Below are positions 62,515 through 64,000 of a stretch of DNA of 64,000 bases, piece after piece. The notes beneath the pieces were generated by a model. The model saw nothing but the letters and a program-made list of their open reading frames with translations. It was not told where the DNA came from and ran no database searches. Position 1 is the stretch's first letter; every line of letters starts with the position of its first letter. The translations under genes and the position numbers were made by a program. The DNA is from Salvator merianae (taxonomy: Eukaryota; Chordata; Lepidosauria; Squamata; Teiidae), in NCBI GenBank assembly GCA_003586115.2, contig QVOM02000126.1:51595944-51659943 (forward strand), written 5' to 3'.

Positions 62515-64000
62515 GTACCTTATTTATTGTTTGGGGGAATAAGTCTTTTTCTAAAAAAAAAAGTCTTTTTTTCTTCTTAAAGACAGTCCTATTGTTGAAT
62601 GTCTTGGGTTTCTTCCTTATGACCGCAGAGTTGTACGTGGAAGTAGAGTGACCATCTTCTGCTGCGTTTCTCCAGCGCCTGCATGATTTTTCTGTTTGGT
62701 CCTAGCAGGAGGGTGTGTCACATCCAGTTTTCTGGAGAACTGAACAGCATACAAAACAAGAAATTCCTGCCAGATGTATGCGGGTTAACTGGCTCCTTCT
62801 GTGGTCATAACAGTCCAATCAAATGTATATTTCTACAACCATGGATCCCTAGATAGTCCACAATAAAACCTCATAACACTAGTTTCATTCTAGACTGTTG
62901 CAGTGACACTTTAACATGCTGCAACTCCATATCCTTTGAGGGGGAGGGCTGGTCAGTTGCTTGACTGAAATGTCAAGTGATGCCATTTCTCATAGCTCAG
63001 GCAGAAGGGACCCTAGCTGAAATGGCTCCAAGCGGATCATAACATATAGACGTGTTTATGTAAGGGTACATGTTGCTTTCCAATGGGCTCCACAAAGTGG
63101 CTTTCACAAAAGTATTAGTCAACATCAACAGTAGCTATACTGTTTTAAAAAGACAAATTAGAGAAGAAGATGTTCTCTGCAAATGTTTGGAGTCAGCTGA
63201 TGCACTTGTAGCAGAGTCAACTGCATCACCTTTGTTCTTTCCCTCCGTTTCTATTTTATAGCATCCATTTAATAACATCTATTTTAGAACTTTAGAAACT
63301 GGTCTCATAGGTCTTTGTAAATCAGCATTTGATGGATAGAGAGTGACAGTGAATTTTTCAGTTATCATAGTTGGCAGAGCAGAATTGGTGTTTTCTTTTC
63401 TTTTTTTTAAATAAATGTTTTAATAATGGCAATAATGAAGTTTTTTTTTATTTTTTTTATGGTACTTATATCTTGCCTTTCCTCCAAAAGGCCAAGGTTC
63501 TCCTCTTCTCCGTTGCAGCAGTATTTTCCATGCTCATATATTTTTTCACAGTTCAAATACTGTGGGGTACAAATTTATTGTGCAGCATATGCATTTCCTG
63601 CTGTACCGTGGCAGTCTGCTGTAATTCTTATTCTCCTCTTAGCTCCCTTGCACCTCACTAACATAACTTGTGTTGGCTACAATGTGGTTTTGCTTGCCCA
63701 TGGATGATAAAATTAACTTAAAATTAAGCTGGGCGGAGAAGAACAAAGTTGCTGCTTTCCTTTCATTGCTACCAGCTGGTTCACTTTCTGAGAAAAATGG
63801 CTGCCCAGGGAAAATGGGAACATAGTTTTCCTCACTTTGTTGCTTTCCTCATCCTTTGCTCTTGTCTCGTTTTTCCTCTCTTTCTCACCGAGGTACTTGC
63901 CAGCCCTCCTGCTTGCCTTTCTGGTTCTGAGCATAAGTGTTTATGAATTCCCTAGAGGCTGCACAGAGCTGGAGAACGAGATCCACTTCAGGAAGGAGGG
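62515..64000 (+). other. COG6: COG6 intron 7, start
   Basis: No COG6 exon was recognised in these 1.5 kb. An L2/CR1-like reversed 3' tail (TATGGTACTTATATCTTGCC, CTTTCCTCCAAAAGGCCAAG) lies at about 63440-63560. The rest is unassigned. Confidence 0.7.

Overview
The window is vertebrate nuclear DNA: split genes with GT-AG introns, CpG-island promoters and dense interspersed repeats. It holds most of LHFPL6 on the minus strand (three coding exons read, complete 200-residue protein, plus a likely 5' UTR exon) and the first seven coding exons of COG6 on the plus strand. The two genes are head to head, the same neighbour pair I recall from human chromosome 13q. The repeat set (L2/CR1-type LINEs, several tRNA-headed SINEs, a DIRS-like tyrosine-recombinase retroelement, many hairpin DNA transposons) points to a sauropsid and most likely a lizard. 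The species cannot be read from the sequence.

Layout. 1-355: about 2.7 units of a GC-rich tandem repeat of about 127 bp whose cores are TTAGGG-like. 356-2378: no gene seen. 2379-37180: LHFPL6, read right to left: CpG-island promoter and 5' UTR exon (about 36190-37400), coding exon 34857-34473, a 26.6-kb intron full of repeats, exon 7847-7749, last exon 4931-4813 and a presumed 3' UTR. 37400-49540: intergenic spacer of about 12 kb made largely of transposon remnants, including a zinc-finger-ended LINE, a nested stack of DNA transposons and an L2 copy, a DIRS-like fragment and CpG-rich hairpin elements. 49540-64000: COG6 promoter and exons 1-7; the gene runs off the right edge.

Functions. LHFPL6 is a four-pass membrane protein of the LHFPL tetraspan family, molecular role poorly defined. 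COG6 is a subunit of the conserved oligomeric Golgi complex that tethers intra-Golgi retrograde vesicles. Nothing in the sequence suggests that the two products work together.

The least ordinary content is the transposon landscape. Several families of short inverted-repeat elements recur (three 180-bp copies of one; four copies of another, two of them directly upstream of the COG6 promoter). Many share the terminal signature GGGCC(T)NTTCNCACTT, and where target duplications can be read they are 3 bp. A 745-bp CpG-rich member is built from consecutive hairpins. No prokaryotic system, CRISPR array, rRNA, true tRNA gene or viral gene was found. All repeat family names come from reading and memory, not from a database search.
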